Source: Flavobacterium sp. N502536 (GTDB lineage: Bacteria > Bacteroidota > Bacteroidia > Flavobacteriales > Flavobacteriaceae). From it: DNA of 64,000 nucleotides. The DNA is taken from NCBI RefSeq assembly GCF_025947345.1, contig NZ_CP110011.1:930001-994000 (forward strand), read 5' to 3'. Under the pieces are notes generated by a model. It was given only the letters and a program-made list of their open reading frames with translations. It ran no database searches and was not told where the DNA came from. Each line of letters starts with the position of its first letter. Positions within the stretch are counted from its first letter, which is position 1. The position numbers and the translations under genes were made by a program. This document shows, piece after piece, positions 43,186-52,378 of the stretch.

Positions 43186-43857
43186 TTAGAGAAAATTTTT
43201 TAACTCTTTTATTTCTTCAGGATTTGCTGTTTCTGTCTGATCTGTAATGGCCGACGAATGATAAAAAGTAGGCTGTAGTTTTTCCTGTAATAATTTAATG
43301 TTCGAAGAGCGCAAACCTCCTCCTGGCATAATTTCAATTCGGTCACCCGCTAATTTTTGAATCACAGCCAAATCAAAAATTCCTTCTTCAACATTTTTGC
43401 CTCTTCCTGAAGTTAATATCGTTTGAAAACCGCATTCAATTACCGCTTCCAATCCTTGTTCGATCGAATTTACGACATCAAAAGCACGGTGAAAAGTACA
43501 CGAAAGCGGACTGGCCAATTGTACCAATTCCAAATTCTGTTCTTTATTTACACTGCCGTCCTGGTTTAAAATTCCGAAAACAAAACCATCAACTCCAAGT
43601 GCTTTCAATTGTTTAATATCTTGTTTCATTTCCAGAAACTCTTCTTCCGTATAAACAAAATCACCACCACGAGGCCGGATAATAACGTGCATTTTGATGG
43701 TTAGTTTTTCGCGAACTCGTTCTGCAGTTATCAAATTTGGCGTTGTTCCGCCAAGCTGCATATCATCACATAATTCGATTCTGTCCGCACCATTGTCTTG
43801 CGCAATTATCGCCGATTCGTAATTGAAACAGGCTATTTCCAGTTGATTTTTTTTCAT
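43186..43857 (-). CDS. cutC: CutC family protein
   Basis: 223 residues forming a TIM barrel of the CutC family: LEIACFNYESAIIAQDNGADRIELCDDMQLGGTTP at the start, then MHVIIRPRGGDFVY, DGFVFGIL, CTFHRAFD, ILTSGRG and IMPGGGLRSSN. CutC was linked to copper tolerance in E. coli, but the direct role is doubtful and no reaction is established. It is cytoplasmic and monocistronic, convergent with the barrel receptor gene. Confidence 0.93.
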   Translation of the reverse strand: MKKNQLEIACFNYESAIIAQDNGADRIELCDDMQLGGTTPNLITAERVREKLTIKMHVIIRPRGGDFVYTEEEFLEMKQDIKQLKALGVDGFVFGILNQDGSVNKEQNLELVQLASPLSCTFHRAFDVVNSIEQGLEAVIECGFQTILTSGRGKNVEEGIFDLAVIQKLAGDRIEIMPGGGLRSSNIKLLQEKLQPTFYHSSAITDQTETANPEEIKELKNFL

Positions 43858-43992
43858 TTGATTGATTTAAAATTGCATCGGCTTGATGCTGCTGAACAAA
43901 AGTATAAATTAAAAACGGAACGGTCAAAGCAAGAGAAGGCAAAGGTTAAGGTAACCCAACGACGGCTTCGGCTCCGCTGAGCCGGACATAAA

Positions 43993-44021
43993 AAAACCTG
44001 CTCTAAAAAAGAGCAGGTTTT
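43993..44021 (-). terminator. fabH terminator
   Basis: A 12-bp stem (aaaacctgctct / agagcaggtttt) with a 5-nt loop is followed by T-rich sequence on the minus strand, 25 bases after the fabH stop. Confidence 0.88.
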
Positions 44022-44045
44022 GAAATATAATGCAAGATGAATTAA

Positions 44046-45053
44046 TTACCATTTAATAATTGCGCTTGCCCAGGTAAAACCACTACCAAAAGCAGCCAGA
44101 ACCACTGTATCTCCTGATTTAATTTTCCCTTGTTCCCACGCTTCTGTCAAAGCAATCGGAATAGAGGCAGCAGTAGTATTTCCGTACTTCTGAATGTTAT
44201 TGTGCACCTGATCGTCACTCAATTTGAATTTGTTCTGAATGAATTGCGAAATTCTTAAATTCGCCTGATGCGGAATCAACATATCAATATCAGAAACCTG
44301 CAAACCATTTGCTTCTAATCCTTCGTTGATGACCTCAGCAAAACGAACTACTGCATTTTTAAATACAAATTGTCCGTTCATGTACGGGTAATAACTCTCG
44401 TCGTTCGGGTCATTATCTGCAATAATATCAGTCACCCAACGCGCTCCCATTCCTGGTGCCTGCAAAGCCAATTCTTCAGCATGCTGTCCTTCTGAATGCA
44501 AATGTGTCGATAAAATTCCTTTTGTCAAATCTTCTTCACGGCTCAAAACCGCTGCTCCTGCTCCATCTCCAAAAATTACCGAAACGCCACGACCACGGGT
44601 TGTCATATCCAGTCCTGTTGAATGTACTTCTGAACCGATCACCAAAATATTTTTATACATTCCGGTTTTGATATATTGATCGGCAACCGACAATGCATAG
44701 ACAAAACCTGAACATTGATTTCTAACATCCAGTGCTCCTACCGTACGCAATCCTAAATCACGTTGTACCAAAACTCCCGGCCCTGGAAAATAGTAATCCG
44801 GACTTAAGGTAGCAAATACTACAAAATCAATATCTTCTTTGGCTACGCCAGAACGTTCTATAGCAATTTTAGCTGCTTTTACTCCCATTGTAGTTGTGGT
44901 GTCTTCTCCACGAATAATATGTCTACGCTCCTGAATTCCTGTTCGTTCCTGAATCCATTCATCATTGGTATCAATTATCTTAGACAAATCATCGTTGGTC
45001 ACAACATTTGAAGGGACATAATATCCTAAGCCCGCTATTTTTGAATGATACAT
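44046..45053 (-). CDS. fabH: 3-oxoacyl-ACP synthase III
   Basis: 335 residues. It condenses acyl-CoA with malonyl-ACP to start fatty-acid synthesis. The catalytic triad is visible: Cys114 in RNQCSGFVYAL, His in PHQANLRI and Asn in YGNTTAAS. Other family blocks are DEWIQERTGIQERR and VIFGDGAGAAVL. In a Bacteroidota with branched fatty acids it would use branched acyl-CoA primers (inference). plsX and rpmF, its usual neighbours, are not adjacent here. A -7 element TAAATTTG lies on the minus strand at 45093-45086. Confidence 0.95.
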   Translation of the reverse strand: MYHSKIAGLGYYVPSNVVTNDDLSKIIDTNDEWIQERTGIQERRHIIRGEDTTTTMGVKAAKIAIERSGVAKEDIDFVVFATLSPDYYFPGPGVLVQRDLGLRTVGALDVRNQCSGFVYALSVADQYIKTGMYKNILVIGSEVHSTGLDMTTRGRGVSVIFGDGAGAAVLSREEDLTKGILSTHLHSEGQHAEELALQAPGMGARWVTDIIADNDPNDESYYPYMNGQFVFKNAVVRFAEVINEGLEANGLQVSDIDMLIPHQANLRISQFIQNKFKLSDDQVHNNIQKYGNTTAASIPIALTEAWEQGKIKSGDTVVLAAFGSGFTWASAIIKW

Positions 45054-45316
45054 ATTCTTTTATTATTTGTTAAAAAATTGTAATGCAAATTTAAGTATAG
45101 TTTAAAACATTAGCGTCCAAATTAGTGTTTTTTTCGTAATTGGCAATTTAATATACTTTAATTATACATCGAATTCTGACAGTTTAGATTCTGAAAAAAC
45201 AGTTTTCGCCTCAAAAACGTGAAAAGTATCAAAAATAACTCCTAAAATGTAACAAGTTTAAAGTACTTTAGTCAAACATATACGAATACCTATTTTAAAT
45301 CCGTAAAATTCAAATT

Positions 45317-47731
45317 ATGAAATTAAAGGTCACATTACTCTTGTTTCTTAACATTGGCTTTTTTGCCTTTGCACAGGAAAATCTCACCTACCAAAAACCA
45401 TCAAAATCTATTTTAGATTTAGCCGATTACGAAAAAGCTCCTACGGTATCTATGGATACTAAAAAAGAAAATATGTTGCTGATGTACAGAAGTACATACA
45501 AAACACTAGACGATTTAAATCAGGAAGAACTTCGATTAGGAGGTTTAAGAATTAATCCGGTAACAAACATTTCGAGCTCTGTAACGTATACCACCAATCT
45601 TAAATTAAAAAAAATTAGCGGTAAAGAAGGAGAAGTTCAGGTTACAGGATTACCTGAAAATGCAAAAATAAGCAATATCCTTTGGTCTCCGAATGACAAG
45701 AAAATATTGTTTTCGCACACCACAAATACTGGTGTTGAGCTTTGGTTTTTGGATGTTGCAACTGCAAAAGCAACCAAACTTACCGAAGCAACGGTTAATG
45801 CCAATTTAGGAAACCCGTTTAGCTGGTTTTTAGACAATGAAACTATTTTGGTAAAAATGCTTCCGAAAAACAGAAAACCATTACTGGATGCTAAAAAAGA
45901 TCTTCCAACAGGTCCGATTATCTCTAACACTGCGGGAACAAAATCTCAAAACAGAACCTACCCGGATATGTTGAAAAATCAAAATGACGAAATTAATTTT
46001 GAGAACATTATCACTTCTGAACTGTACAAAGTTAACCTTAACGGAACTGCTACTTTGTTTAAAGAAGCAGCCATGTATTCGGGAGAAAGAATTTCACCAG
46101 ACGGTAATTATATCATGTTAACAACGATTCAAAAACCGTTTTCATATGTAGTGCCTTTATTCAGATTTCCATCCCGAACTATTGTTTATGATGCAAGAGG
46201 AAAAGAGATCAAATTGGTTAATGATGTTCCGTTAAACGAAATAATCCCTAAAGGTTTTATGGCTGTTCGAAAAGGGAAAAGAGAAATGACCTGGAGAAAT
46301 GACAAACCGGCAACCTTATCTTATGTGGTAGCTTTAGACGAAGGAGATCCTGCAAACAAAGTTGATTTTAGAGACGAAGTTTTTCTTTGGGACGCTCCAT
46401 TTACAAATGAGGGAACATCTTTAGTAAAAGTACCTCAACGTTATGCCGAAATTACATGGGGGAACGACAACGTTGCTTTTTTAACGGATCAATGGTACGA
46501 TACCCGTAATACAAAAACGTATTTCATCAATCCATCTAATCCTGCACAGCAGCCAAAAGTAATTACAGACAGAAACCAACAGGATGTTTACTCAGATCCG
46601 GGCGTTTTCGAAACCAGAAAAAACGAATACAATAAGTACGTTTTAGCCATCGAAAAAGACAATGCTTACCGTATTGGAGAGGGATACACTAAAGAAGGAC
46701 AATTTCCATTTATAGATGAATTCAATCTTAAAACATTACAATCAAAACGTATTTACACTTCAACTTACAAAGACAAAAAAGAAGATATACTAGAAATTGA
46801 AGATTTTAAATCTGGGAAAGTTTTAGTACAAATTCAGTCTAAAAGTGAGTATCCTAATTATTACTTCAGAAATATTAAAAAACAAAACAGCTTAACACCG
46901 ATTACTTCTTTTAAAAATCCGTTTGAAAGCATTAAAAATGTGAGCAAAGAGGTGATCAAATACAAGCGTAAAGATGGTGTTGAACTTTCGGGAACTTTAT
47001 ACTTACCTGCCGGTTATGATAAAGCAAAAAAAGAGAAACTCCCTTTATTAATCTGGGCTTACCCGGCTGAGTACAAAGACAAAAACAGCGCAGGACAATC
47101 AACTCAAAATTCAAACGAATTTACCACTCCTTATTACGGTTCATTTGTGTATTGGGTAACCAAAGGATATGTAGTTTTAGACGACGCTGCTTTCCCAATT
47201 ATTGGAGAAGGTACTACAGAACCAAATGATAATTTCATTTCTCAATTGGTAGACAATGCTGCTGCTGCGATTGATGCCGTTGATGCTTTAGGCTACATCA
47301 ACCGTAAAAAAGTAGCTGTTGGAGGACATTCTTATGGCGCTTTTATGACAGCTAATTTACTAACGCATTCCAACCTTTTTGCTTGTGGAATTGCCCGAAG
47401 TGGTGCTTACAACAGAACACTGACTCCATTTGGATTCCAGACAGAACAACGTAACTACTGGGAAGTTCCGCAAGTTTACACGGCAATGTCTCCTTTTATG
47501 AATGCAGACAAAATGAAAACACCTCTTTTGTTAGTTCATGGTGAAGCCGATAATAATCCGGGAACTTTTACTTTACAAACAGAGCGTTATTACCAGGCTT
47601 TAAAAGGTTTGGGAGCAACTGCAAGAATGGTTATCTTACCTAAGGAAGCACACAGTTATGTGGCCAAAGAAAACATCCTGCACCTGTTATGGGAACAAGA
47701 TCAGTTTTTAGAAAAATACTTAAAAAACTAG
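45317..47731 (+). CDS. S9 family peptidase (prolyl oligopeptidase type), exported
   Basis: 804 residues. The signal peptide is about 1-19 (ending FAFAQ). A beta-propeller-like region (about 60-560, with ILWSPNDKKILFSH and RISPDGNYIMLT) is followed by an alpha/beta hydrolase domain. The nucleophile Ser672 is in GGHSYGAF, the catalytic Asp in HGEADNNPG and the His in PKEAHSYVA. It resembles the glutamyl- or dipeptidyl-peptidase branch of S9 in Bacteroidota and probably trims peptides in the periplasm. It is monocistronic and ends in two hairpins. Confidence 0.9.
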   Translation: MKLKVTLLLFLNIGFFAFAQENLTYQKPSKSILDLADYEKAPTVSMDTKKENMLLMYRSTYKTLDDLNQEELRLGGLRINPVTNISSSVTYTTNLKLKKISGKEGEVQVTGLPENAKISNILWSPNDKKILFSHTTNTGVELWFLDVATAKATKLTEATVNANLGNPFSWFLDNETILVKMLPKNRKPLLDAKKDLPTGPIISNTAGTKSQNRTYPDMLKNQNDEINFENIITSELYKVNLNGTATLFKEAAMYSGERISPDGNYIMLTTIQKPFSYVVPLFRFPSRTIVYDARGKEIKLVNDVPLNEIIPKGFMAVRKGKREMTWRNDKPATLSYVVALDEGDPANKVDFRDEVFLWDAPFTNEGTSLVKVPQRYAEITWGNDNVAFLTDQWYDTRNTKTYFINPSNPAQQPKVITDRNQQDVYSDPGVFETRKNEYNKYVLAIEKDNAYRIGEGYTKEGQFPFIDEFNLKTLQSKRIYTSTYKDKKEDILEIEDFKSGKVLVQIQSKSEYPNYYFRNIKKQNSLTPITSFKNPFESIKNVSKEVIKYKRKDGVELSGTLYLPAGYDKAKKEKLPLLIWAYPAEYKDKNSAGQSTQNSNEFTTPYYGSFVYWVTKGYVVLDDAAFPIIGEGTTEPNDNFISQLVDNAAAAIDAVDALGYINRKKVAVGGHSYGAFMTANLLTHSNLFACGIARSGAYNRTLTPFGFQTEQRNYWEVPQVYTAMSPFMNADKMKTPLLLVHGEADNNPGTFTLQTERYYQALKGLGATARMVILPKEAHSYVAKENILHLLWEQDQFLEKYLKN

Positions 47732-47751
47732 ATTAACCTAATCTATAAAAC

Positions 47752-47784
47752 AAACCTGACAGGTTTTTGAAACCTGTCGGGTTT
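47752..47784. terminator. Palindromic hairpin downstream of the S9 peptidase
   Basis: A 14-bp stem with one mismatch (aaacctgacaggtt / aacctgtcgggttt). Its core is nearly the same as the palindrome at 2534-2565, so this is a recurrent hairpin in the genome. Confidence 0.6.
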
Positions 47785-47790
47785 AATATA

Positions 47791-47825
47791 AAAAGCCCTA
47801 AACTTACAGTAAGTTTAGGGCTTTT
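47791..47825. terminator. Bidirectional terminator between S9 peptidase and ABC ATPase
   Basis: A perfect 16-bp stem (aaaagccctaaactta / taagtttagggctttt) with a 3-nt loop between convergent genes. T-rich flanks are present on both strands. Confidence 0.9.
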
Positions 47826-47828
47826 ATT

Positions 47829-48779
47829 TTATAGGTAATTCAAACCTAGAAATATTTCCTGTTCCAGAGGCAAATCTATTTCACTTTCAAAAAACACCAG
47901 TTGTCTTTTATAAACCGTTTCAATGAGATAGTGATTTCCTCTAAAATAAGTTCTTCTGATTTTTACCGGCAGATTCGATTCGGTAACCATTTTAAACTGA
48001 TGCGGATACACCAGCGTTTTATGCGTTTGATCTTCATAAGGAACCAACAAATGCGTCGGGACCTCGTTTACCTCTCCAAAAAGCGAGGCTACATACTTTG
48101 TTTCGGGATCCTCGTAAATTTTGGTTGGATTATCCTTAATAATGATTTCTCCGTTTCGCATCACAATTGCTTCATCGGCAAATGACAAAGCATCTGTACT
48201 ATCATGTGTTGCAATGATACAGGTAATTCCTTTTTGCTTTAAGTAACGAAATAAGTTTCGGCGCAATGCATTTTTTCGGAAAGCATCAATTTGACTGAAG
48301 GGTTCATCCAATAAAATGACTTCGGGTTCTAAAGCCAGAACTCGCACCAAAGCAACTCTTTGCTGCTGTCCTCCACTCAAAAACTTAGCTTTTACATTCG
48401 AGAACTGCTCCATTTCTACCATTTCCAACAGCTCCTGAACGCGCAGTTTTTTCATATTTGCAAAACCATTCGACAGAAACTTCCCTACATTTTCAGCTAC
48501 TGTTTCAAAAGGAGACAAATCAAAATCCTGTGCCAGATATTTCATAAAAGGCATTCCGGGAATCAGATTGTATTTTGGACCTAAAATAGGTTTTTCATTG
48601 TAAAAAATCTTGCCTTCGTCTAAGTTGTACAAACCGTACATTAACTTTAGAAGTGTACTTTTTCCACAGCCGCTTTCGCCAATAATGGCAATATTCTCAC
48701 CTTTATTTATGGTAAAAGAAACGTTTTTTATAACAGGGTTTTCGGTGTACGAAAAAGAAATATTTTGAATGTCAAGCAT
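47829..48779 (-). CDS. ABC transporter ATP-binding protein (no permease nearby)
   Basis: 316 residues from ATG 48779. The frame is open to TTG 48800, but that codon overlaps the -7 element. Walker A is GESGCGKST, the Q-loop region is MKYLAQDFDLSPF, the signature is LSGGQQQRVALVRVL, Walker B is VILLDEPF, and the H-loop is IIATHDS. After about residue 235 comes an 80-residue C-terminal domain (PHQFKMVTESNLPVKIRRTYFRGNHYLIETVYKR), like the TOBE-type regulatory domains of importer ATPases. No membrane or binding protein gene is adjacent, so the transported substrate is unknown. Confidence 0.85.
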   Translation of the reverse strand: MLDIQNISFSYTENPVIKNVSFTINKGENIAIIGESGCGKSTLLKLMYGLYNLDEGKIFYNEKPILGPKYNLIPGMPFMKYLAQDFDLSPFETVAENVGKFLSNGFANMKKLRVQELLEMVEMEQFSNVKAKFLSGGQQQRVALVRVLALEPEVILLDEPFSQIDAFRKNALRRNLFRYLKQKGITCIIATHDSTDALSFADEAIVMRNGEIIIKDNPTKIYEDPETKYVASLFGEVNEVPTHLLVPYEDQTHKTLVYPHQFKMVTESNLPVKIRRTYFRGNHYLIETVYKRQLVFFESEIDLPLEQEIFLGLNYL

Positions 48780-48797
48780 GGGTCGTATTTGAAAGGC

Positions 48798-48828
48798 CAA
48801 ATTTACAATGTTTAATTTCTAAAGTCAA
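48798..48828 (-). promoter_or_regulatory. ABC ATPase promoter (TTG-N20-TAAATTTG)
   Basis: On the minus strand, TTG (48828-48826) and TAAATTTG (48805-48798) are 20 bases apart, the full Bacteroidota consensus. This fixes the translation start at ATG 48779. Confidence 0.75.
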
Positions 48829-48830
48829 AA

Positions 48831-48860
48831 AAAAGCTGCTTCAATTATGAAACAGCTTTT
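48831..48860 (-). terminator. Terminator of the lipocalin-OmpA operon
   Basis: A 13-bp stem with one mismatch (aaaagctgcttca / tgaaacagctttt) is followed by T7 on the minus strand. It lies 24 bases after the OmpA stop and overlaps the promoter region of the ABC ATPase. Confidence 0.8.
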
Positions 48861-48884
48861 AAGAAATTTTATTGCGTTTGAAAA

Positions 48885-49580
48885 CTATTTTCCAGCCTGA
48901 GCTTTAGCGTCATTTACCATTTTGTCATTTGCAGTGATCGAAAACTCTACACGACGGTTTTGCGCTCTTCCTTCCGGAGTATCGTTTGGTGCAATTGGAT
49001 CAACAATACCTAAACCTGAAGTTTTGAAACGGCTTGATTTTAATCCTTTTGAAACCAAATAAGCTTGCACAGAAGCTGCTCTTTGTCCTGAAAGTGTCAA
49101 GTTGTATTCTGGTCTTCCTGTATTATCAGTGTATCCGAAAATTTGAATATCCGTATCTCCGTATTCAGTAAATACAGGTACCAATTTATCTAAATTTGCT
49201 TTAGCCTGAGATGTTAAAGAAGATTTATTCGTATCAAAACGAACTGCATTTTCATTTAAAGTTAAGTGAATTCCTTCTCCTACTCTTTCTACATCTGCAC
49301 CTGGTAAAGCCTGATCAATTTCACGGGCTTGTTTGTCCATTTTATTTCCAATAAGAGCACCAGTTCCTCCACCTACAGCAGCTCCAATTGCAGCTCCTAA
49401 GGCAGCGTTTCCGCCTTTTCCTAGGTTATTTCCTAAAACAGCACCTATGATACCACCCGCAACCACTCCAATTCCGGCTCCTTTTTGAGTATTATTTGCA
49501 TTCTTTACCGAATCACAACTTGTAAAAAAACTTGCCAATACAAGTAAACTACTCAAACCTAAAACTGTTATTTTTCTCAT
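48885..49580 (-). CDS. OmpA family lipoprotein with glycine-zipper
   Basis: 231 residues. The lipoprotein signal ends at Cys22 (FFTSC). A Gly/Ala-rich zipper segment (about 34-80, GIGVVAGGIIGAVLGNNLGKG and repeats) is followed by an OmpA-like peptidoglycan-binding domain (about 105-222, FDTNKSSLT, FGYTDNTGRPEYNLTLSGQRA, NRRVEF). It would anchor the outer membrane to peptidoglycan. It is the second gene of an operon with a lipocalin-like lipoprotein 18 bases upstream. Confidence 0.92.
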   Translation of the reverse strand: MRKITVLGLSSLLVLASFFTSCDSVKNANNTQKGAGIGVVAGGIIGAVLGNNLGKGGNAALGAAIGAAVGGGTGALIGNKMDKQAREIDQALPGADVERVGEGIHLTLNENAVRFDTNKSSLTSQAKANLDKLVPVFTEYGDTDIQIFGYTDNTGRPEYNLTLSGQRAASVQAYLVSKGLKSSRFKTSGLGIVDPIAPNDTPEGRAQNRRVEFSITANDKMVNDAKAQAGK

Positions 49581-49598
49581 CTTTCTCTATTTTTAATA

Positions 49599-50102
49599 TT
49601 AATTGGCTCTTTGAAACTGGTAAACTACATCTTTCGTTTGTCCACCCACATTAATGTTATCGATCAACTGAAATGAACTTTCAGTTAAACCTGCAACTTT
49701 TAGTAAGTAGCCATCTCTCACTTTTTTTGCTTTGATACCCGCATCCAGAATTTTAAGTACAAACAATCCCTGATTGTTAATACTCCAAACAATCGGAGAA
49801 CTAAATCCGGTACAGCTTGCTGCTGTCAAAGCCATCGTTCCCTTATTATTATTGGAGATAAAACTCCACGTACTTCCAATAAAACATTTAGAATCTGCAA
49901 GATCGAAAGAATTTACCTTGATATACTCAGAACCTGGATAAGATACATTGGTTAATACCCAATTTCCTTTAAGAGCTACTTGAGAAGGTCTGTCAAGTTT
50001 AGTCGATAACGTAGTTGCTCCGGATGAAGCTGTTGTAGACGAAGCTGATTTACACGCGAAAAACATCGTGGCGATCATGCAAATGAAAATAATTTTCTTC
50101 AT
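49599..50102 (-). CDS. Lipocalin-like lipoprotein
   Basis: 167 residues from ATG 50102 (MKKIIFICMIATMFFAC); ATG 50111 is an equally possible start three codons earlier. The open frame to TTG 50144 reaches almost to the promoter element and would spoil the signal peptide. The lipobox ends at FFAC. After a Ser/Thr-rich linker the protein has a lipocalin-like pattern of short strands (KGNWVLTNVSYPG, STWSFISNNNKGTMAL, SPIVWSINNQGLFVLKI, DVVYQFQRA). It lies upstream of the OmpA gene and probably acts at the outer membrane. A -7 element TATCTTTG is on the minus strand at 50163-50156. Confidence 0.8.
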   Translation of the reverse strand: MKKIIFICMIATMFFACKSASSTTASSGATTLSTKLDRPSQVALKGNWVLTNVSYPGSEYIKVNSFDLADSKCFIGSTWSFISNNNKGTMALTAASCTGFSSPIVWSINNQGLFVLKILDAGIKAKKVRDGYLLKVAGLTESSFQLIDNINVGGQTKDVVYQFQRAN

Positions 50103-50306
50103 TTTGTACATTTTTTTTAGAGTTAATACTGACACGTTTAACAATTATTATACCACAAAGATACAATTCATAGGGATACCCTCGGTTTCAGAATCTAATT
50201 ATTTTCTTTCAAAATTAACACTTGCGCCATTTTGTCACCTAAAAAAACATTGGTATTCTATTTGAAGAAATGAAAATCATCACATTAAACTAAAAAATTA
50301 AAAAAT

Positions 50307-52190
50307 ATGACAACAGGTAAAATTAATGTTTCGGTAGAAAACATCTTTCCCTTAATCAAAAAATTCTTATACAGCGATCACGAAATTTTCTTGCGTGAGC
50401 TGGTTTCAAACGGAACGGATGCTACTTTAAAGCTAAAACACCTTATTAGTATTGGTGAAGCTAAAGTAGAATACGGAAATCCGGTTATTGAAATTAAAGT
50501 AGACAAAGAAGGTAAAAAAATTCACATTATCGATCAGGGTCTGGGAATGACAGCTGACGAAGTTGAAAAATACATCAATCAGGTTGCCTTTTCAGGAGCT
50601 GAAGAATTCCTGGACAAATACAAAGATTCTGCTAAAGATTCTGGTATTATTGGTCACTTTGGTCTTGGTTTCTATTCTGCCTTTATGGTTGCAGAAAAAG
50701 TAGAAATCATCACCAAATCATACAAAGACGAACCAGCTGCACACTGGACTTGCGACGGAAGCCCTGAATTTACTTTAGAGCCAGCTGACAAGACTTCACG
50801 TGGTACTGAAATCATTTTACATATTGCCGAAGATTCTCTTGAGTTTTTAGAAGATTCAAAAATCAGCGGATTATTGAATAAATACAACAAGTTTATGCCA
50901 GTTCCAATTAAATTTGGAACCAGAACAGAGACGCTTCCAAAACCGGAAGATGCTCCGGAGGACTACGTAAATGAGACTGTTGAAATCGACAATATCATCA
51001 ACAACCCAACTCCGGCATGGACAAAGCAACCAAGTGAGTTATCTGACGAAGATTACAAAAACTTCTACAGAGAATTATACCCAATGCAGTTTGAAGACCC
51101 ATTGTTCAACATCCACTTAAATGTAGATTATCCTTTCAACTTAACCGGAATTTTATACTTCCCTAAGTTAGGTTCGGACATGCAGATTCAAAAAGATAAA
51201 ATTCAGTTGTACCAAAACCAGGTTTACGTTACCGACAACGTAGAAGGAATTGTACCTGAATTTTTAACGATGTTAAAAGGTGTTATCGACTCTCCGGACA
51301 TTCCATTGAACGTTTCCCGTTCAGGATTACAAGCCGATGGTGCAGTTAAGAAAATCTCAAACTACATTACCCGTAAAGTAGCCGATAAACTAAAAGCTTT
51401 ATTCAACGAAAACCGTGCTGATTTTGAGCAAAAATGGAACGATATTAAAATCGTTTTAGAGTACGGAATGCTTTCTGAAGATAAATTCTACGAAAAAGCA
51501 GGTGCATTTGTATTGTATCCAACAGTGGACAACACTTACTTTACACTTGAAGAATTAAAAGAAAAACTAAAAGAAAACCAAACCGACAAAGACGGAAAAC
51601 TGGTAATTCTTTATGCAGGAAACAAAGATGCACAGCACTCTTATATTGAAACAGCAAAAGAAAAAGGATACCAAGTATTACTTTTAGATTCGCCAATTAT
51701 CTCACATTTAATTCAAAAAATTGAAGGTGACAACAGCGGTTTAACTTTTGTACGCGTCGATTCTGACCATATTGATAACCTGATTAAAAAAGAGGAAAAC
51801 ACTATCTCTAAGTTGTCTGACGAAGAAAAAGAAACTCTAAAAACTTCTTTAGAAACTTACATTCCTAAAGCATACTCGGTACAACTGGAAGCAATGGACA
51901 GCCAGGCAGCTCCATTTATCATAACGCAACCGGAATTTATGCGAAGAATGAAAGAAATGAGCCAGTCAGGTGGTGGCGGAATGTTTGGAATGGGTAATAT
52001 GCCGGAAATGTACAATTTAATTGTAAACACCAATTCTGACTTAGCAACAAGCATCCTGAACACAGAAGACAAAACACATCAGGAGCACTTGGTAAAACAA
52101 GCTTTAGATTTAGCGAAACTATCTCAAAACTTATTAAAAGGAGAAGCTTTAACGGCTTTTGTAAAAAGAAGTTTTGAAATGATTAAATAA
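50307..52190 (+). CDS. htpG: Molecular chaperone HtpG (Hsp90)
   Basis: 627 residues, the standard length. The N-terminal GHKL ATPase domain has LRELVSNGTDATLKLKHL, DQGLGMTADE, GIIGHFGLGFYSAFMVA and SRGTEIILH. The middle domain has LPLNVSRSGLQ-like residues (IPLNVSRSGLQADG) and the C-terminal dimerisation domain follows. A Gly/Met-rich insert (SGGGGMFGMGNMPEM) sits near residue 555. It is a cytoplasmic stress chaperone, monocistronic, with a strong terminator. I see no CIRCE element in the 160 bases upstream. Confidence 0.97.
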   Translation: MTTGKINVSVENIFPLIKKFLYSDHEIFLRELVSNGTDATLKLKHLISIGEAKVEYGNPVIEIKVDKEGKKIHIIDQGLGMTADEVEKYINQVAFSGAEEFLDKYKDSAKDSGIIGHFGLGFYSAFMVAEKVEIITKSYKDEPAAHWTCDGSPEFTLEPADKTSRGTEIILHIAEDSLEFLEDSKISGLLNKYNKFMPVPIKFGTRTETLPKPEDAPEDYVNETVEIDNIINNPTPAWTKQPSELSDEDYKNFYRELYPMQFEDPLFNIHLNVDYPFNLTGILYFPKLGSDMQIQKDKIQLYQNQVYVTDNVEGIVPEFLTMLKGVIDSPDIPLNVSRSGLQADGAVKKISNYITRKVADKLKALFNENRADFEQKWNDIKIVLEYGMLSEDKFYEKAGAFVLYPTVDNTYFTLEELKEKLKENQTDKDGKLVILYAGNKDAQHSYIETAKEKGYQVLLLDSPIISHLIQKIEGDNSGLTFVRVDSDHIDNLIKKEENTISKLSDEEKETLKTSLETYIPKAYSVQLEAMDSQAAPFIITQPEFMRRMKEMSQSGGGGMFGMGNMPEMYNLIVNTNSDLATSILNTEDKTHQEHLVKQALDLAKLSQNLLKGEALTAFVKRSFEMIK

Positions 52191-52224
52191 AACTTTTTAC
52201 CAAATAAGTTTTTAATGTTAAAAC

Positions 52225-52258
52225 GAAGCCCCGTAAGCACAACTTACGGGGCTTCTTG
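52225..52258 (+). terminator. htpG terminator
   Basis: A perfect 13-bp stem (gaagccccgtaag / cttacggggcttc) with a 5-nt loop, followed by T-rich sequence. Confidence 0.9.
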
Positions 52259-52378
52259 TTTTATAATCCTTTCAAACAAAAAACTTTACATCTTCAGACT
52301 TACAGGATTTTTTATTACGATTCATTTTTTTTATTACATTTGAAAGCCTTTTAATCTAATCAAAAACAAAAAACTACT

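Noticed and set aside
43798..43980. Plus-strand 60-codon frame opposite the start of cutC and through the gap after it
   Set aside because: It is antisense to cutC and ends in a low-complexity basic stretch; there is no domain.
48780..48800. Upstream TTG start of the ABC ATPase frame
   Set aside because: The codon overlaps the -7 promoter element, so it would not be in the transcript.
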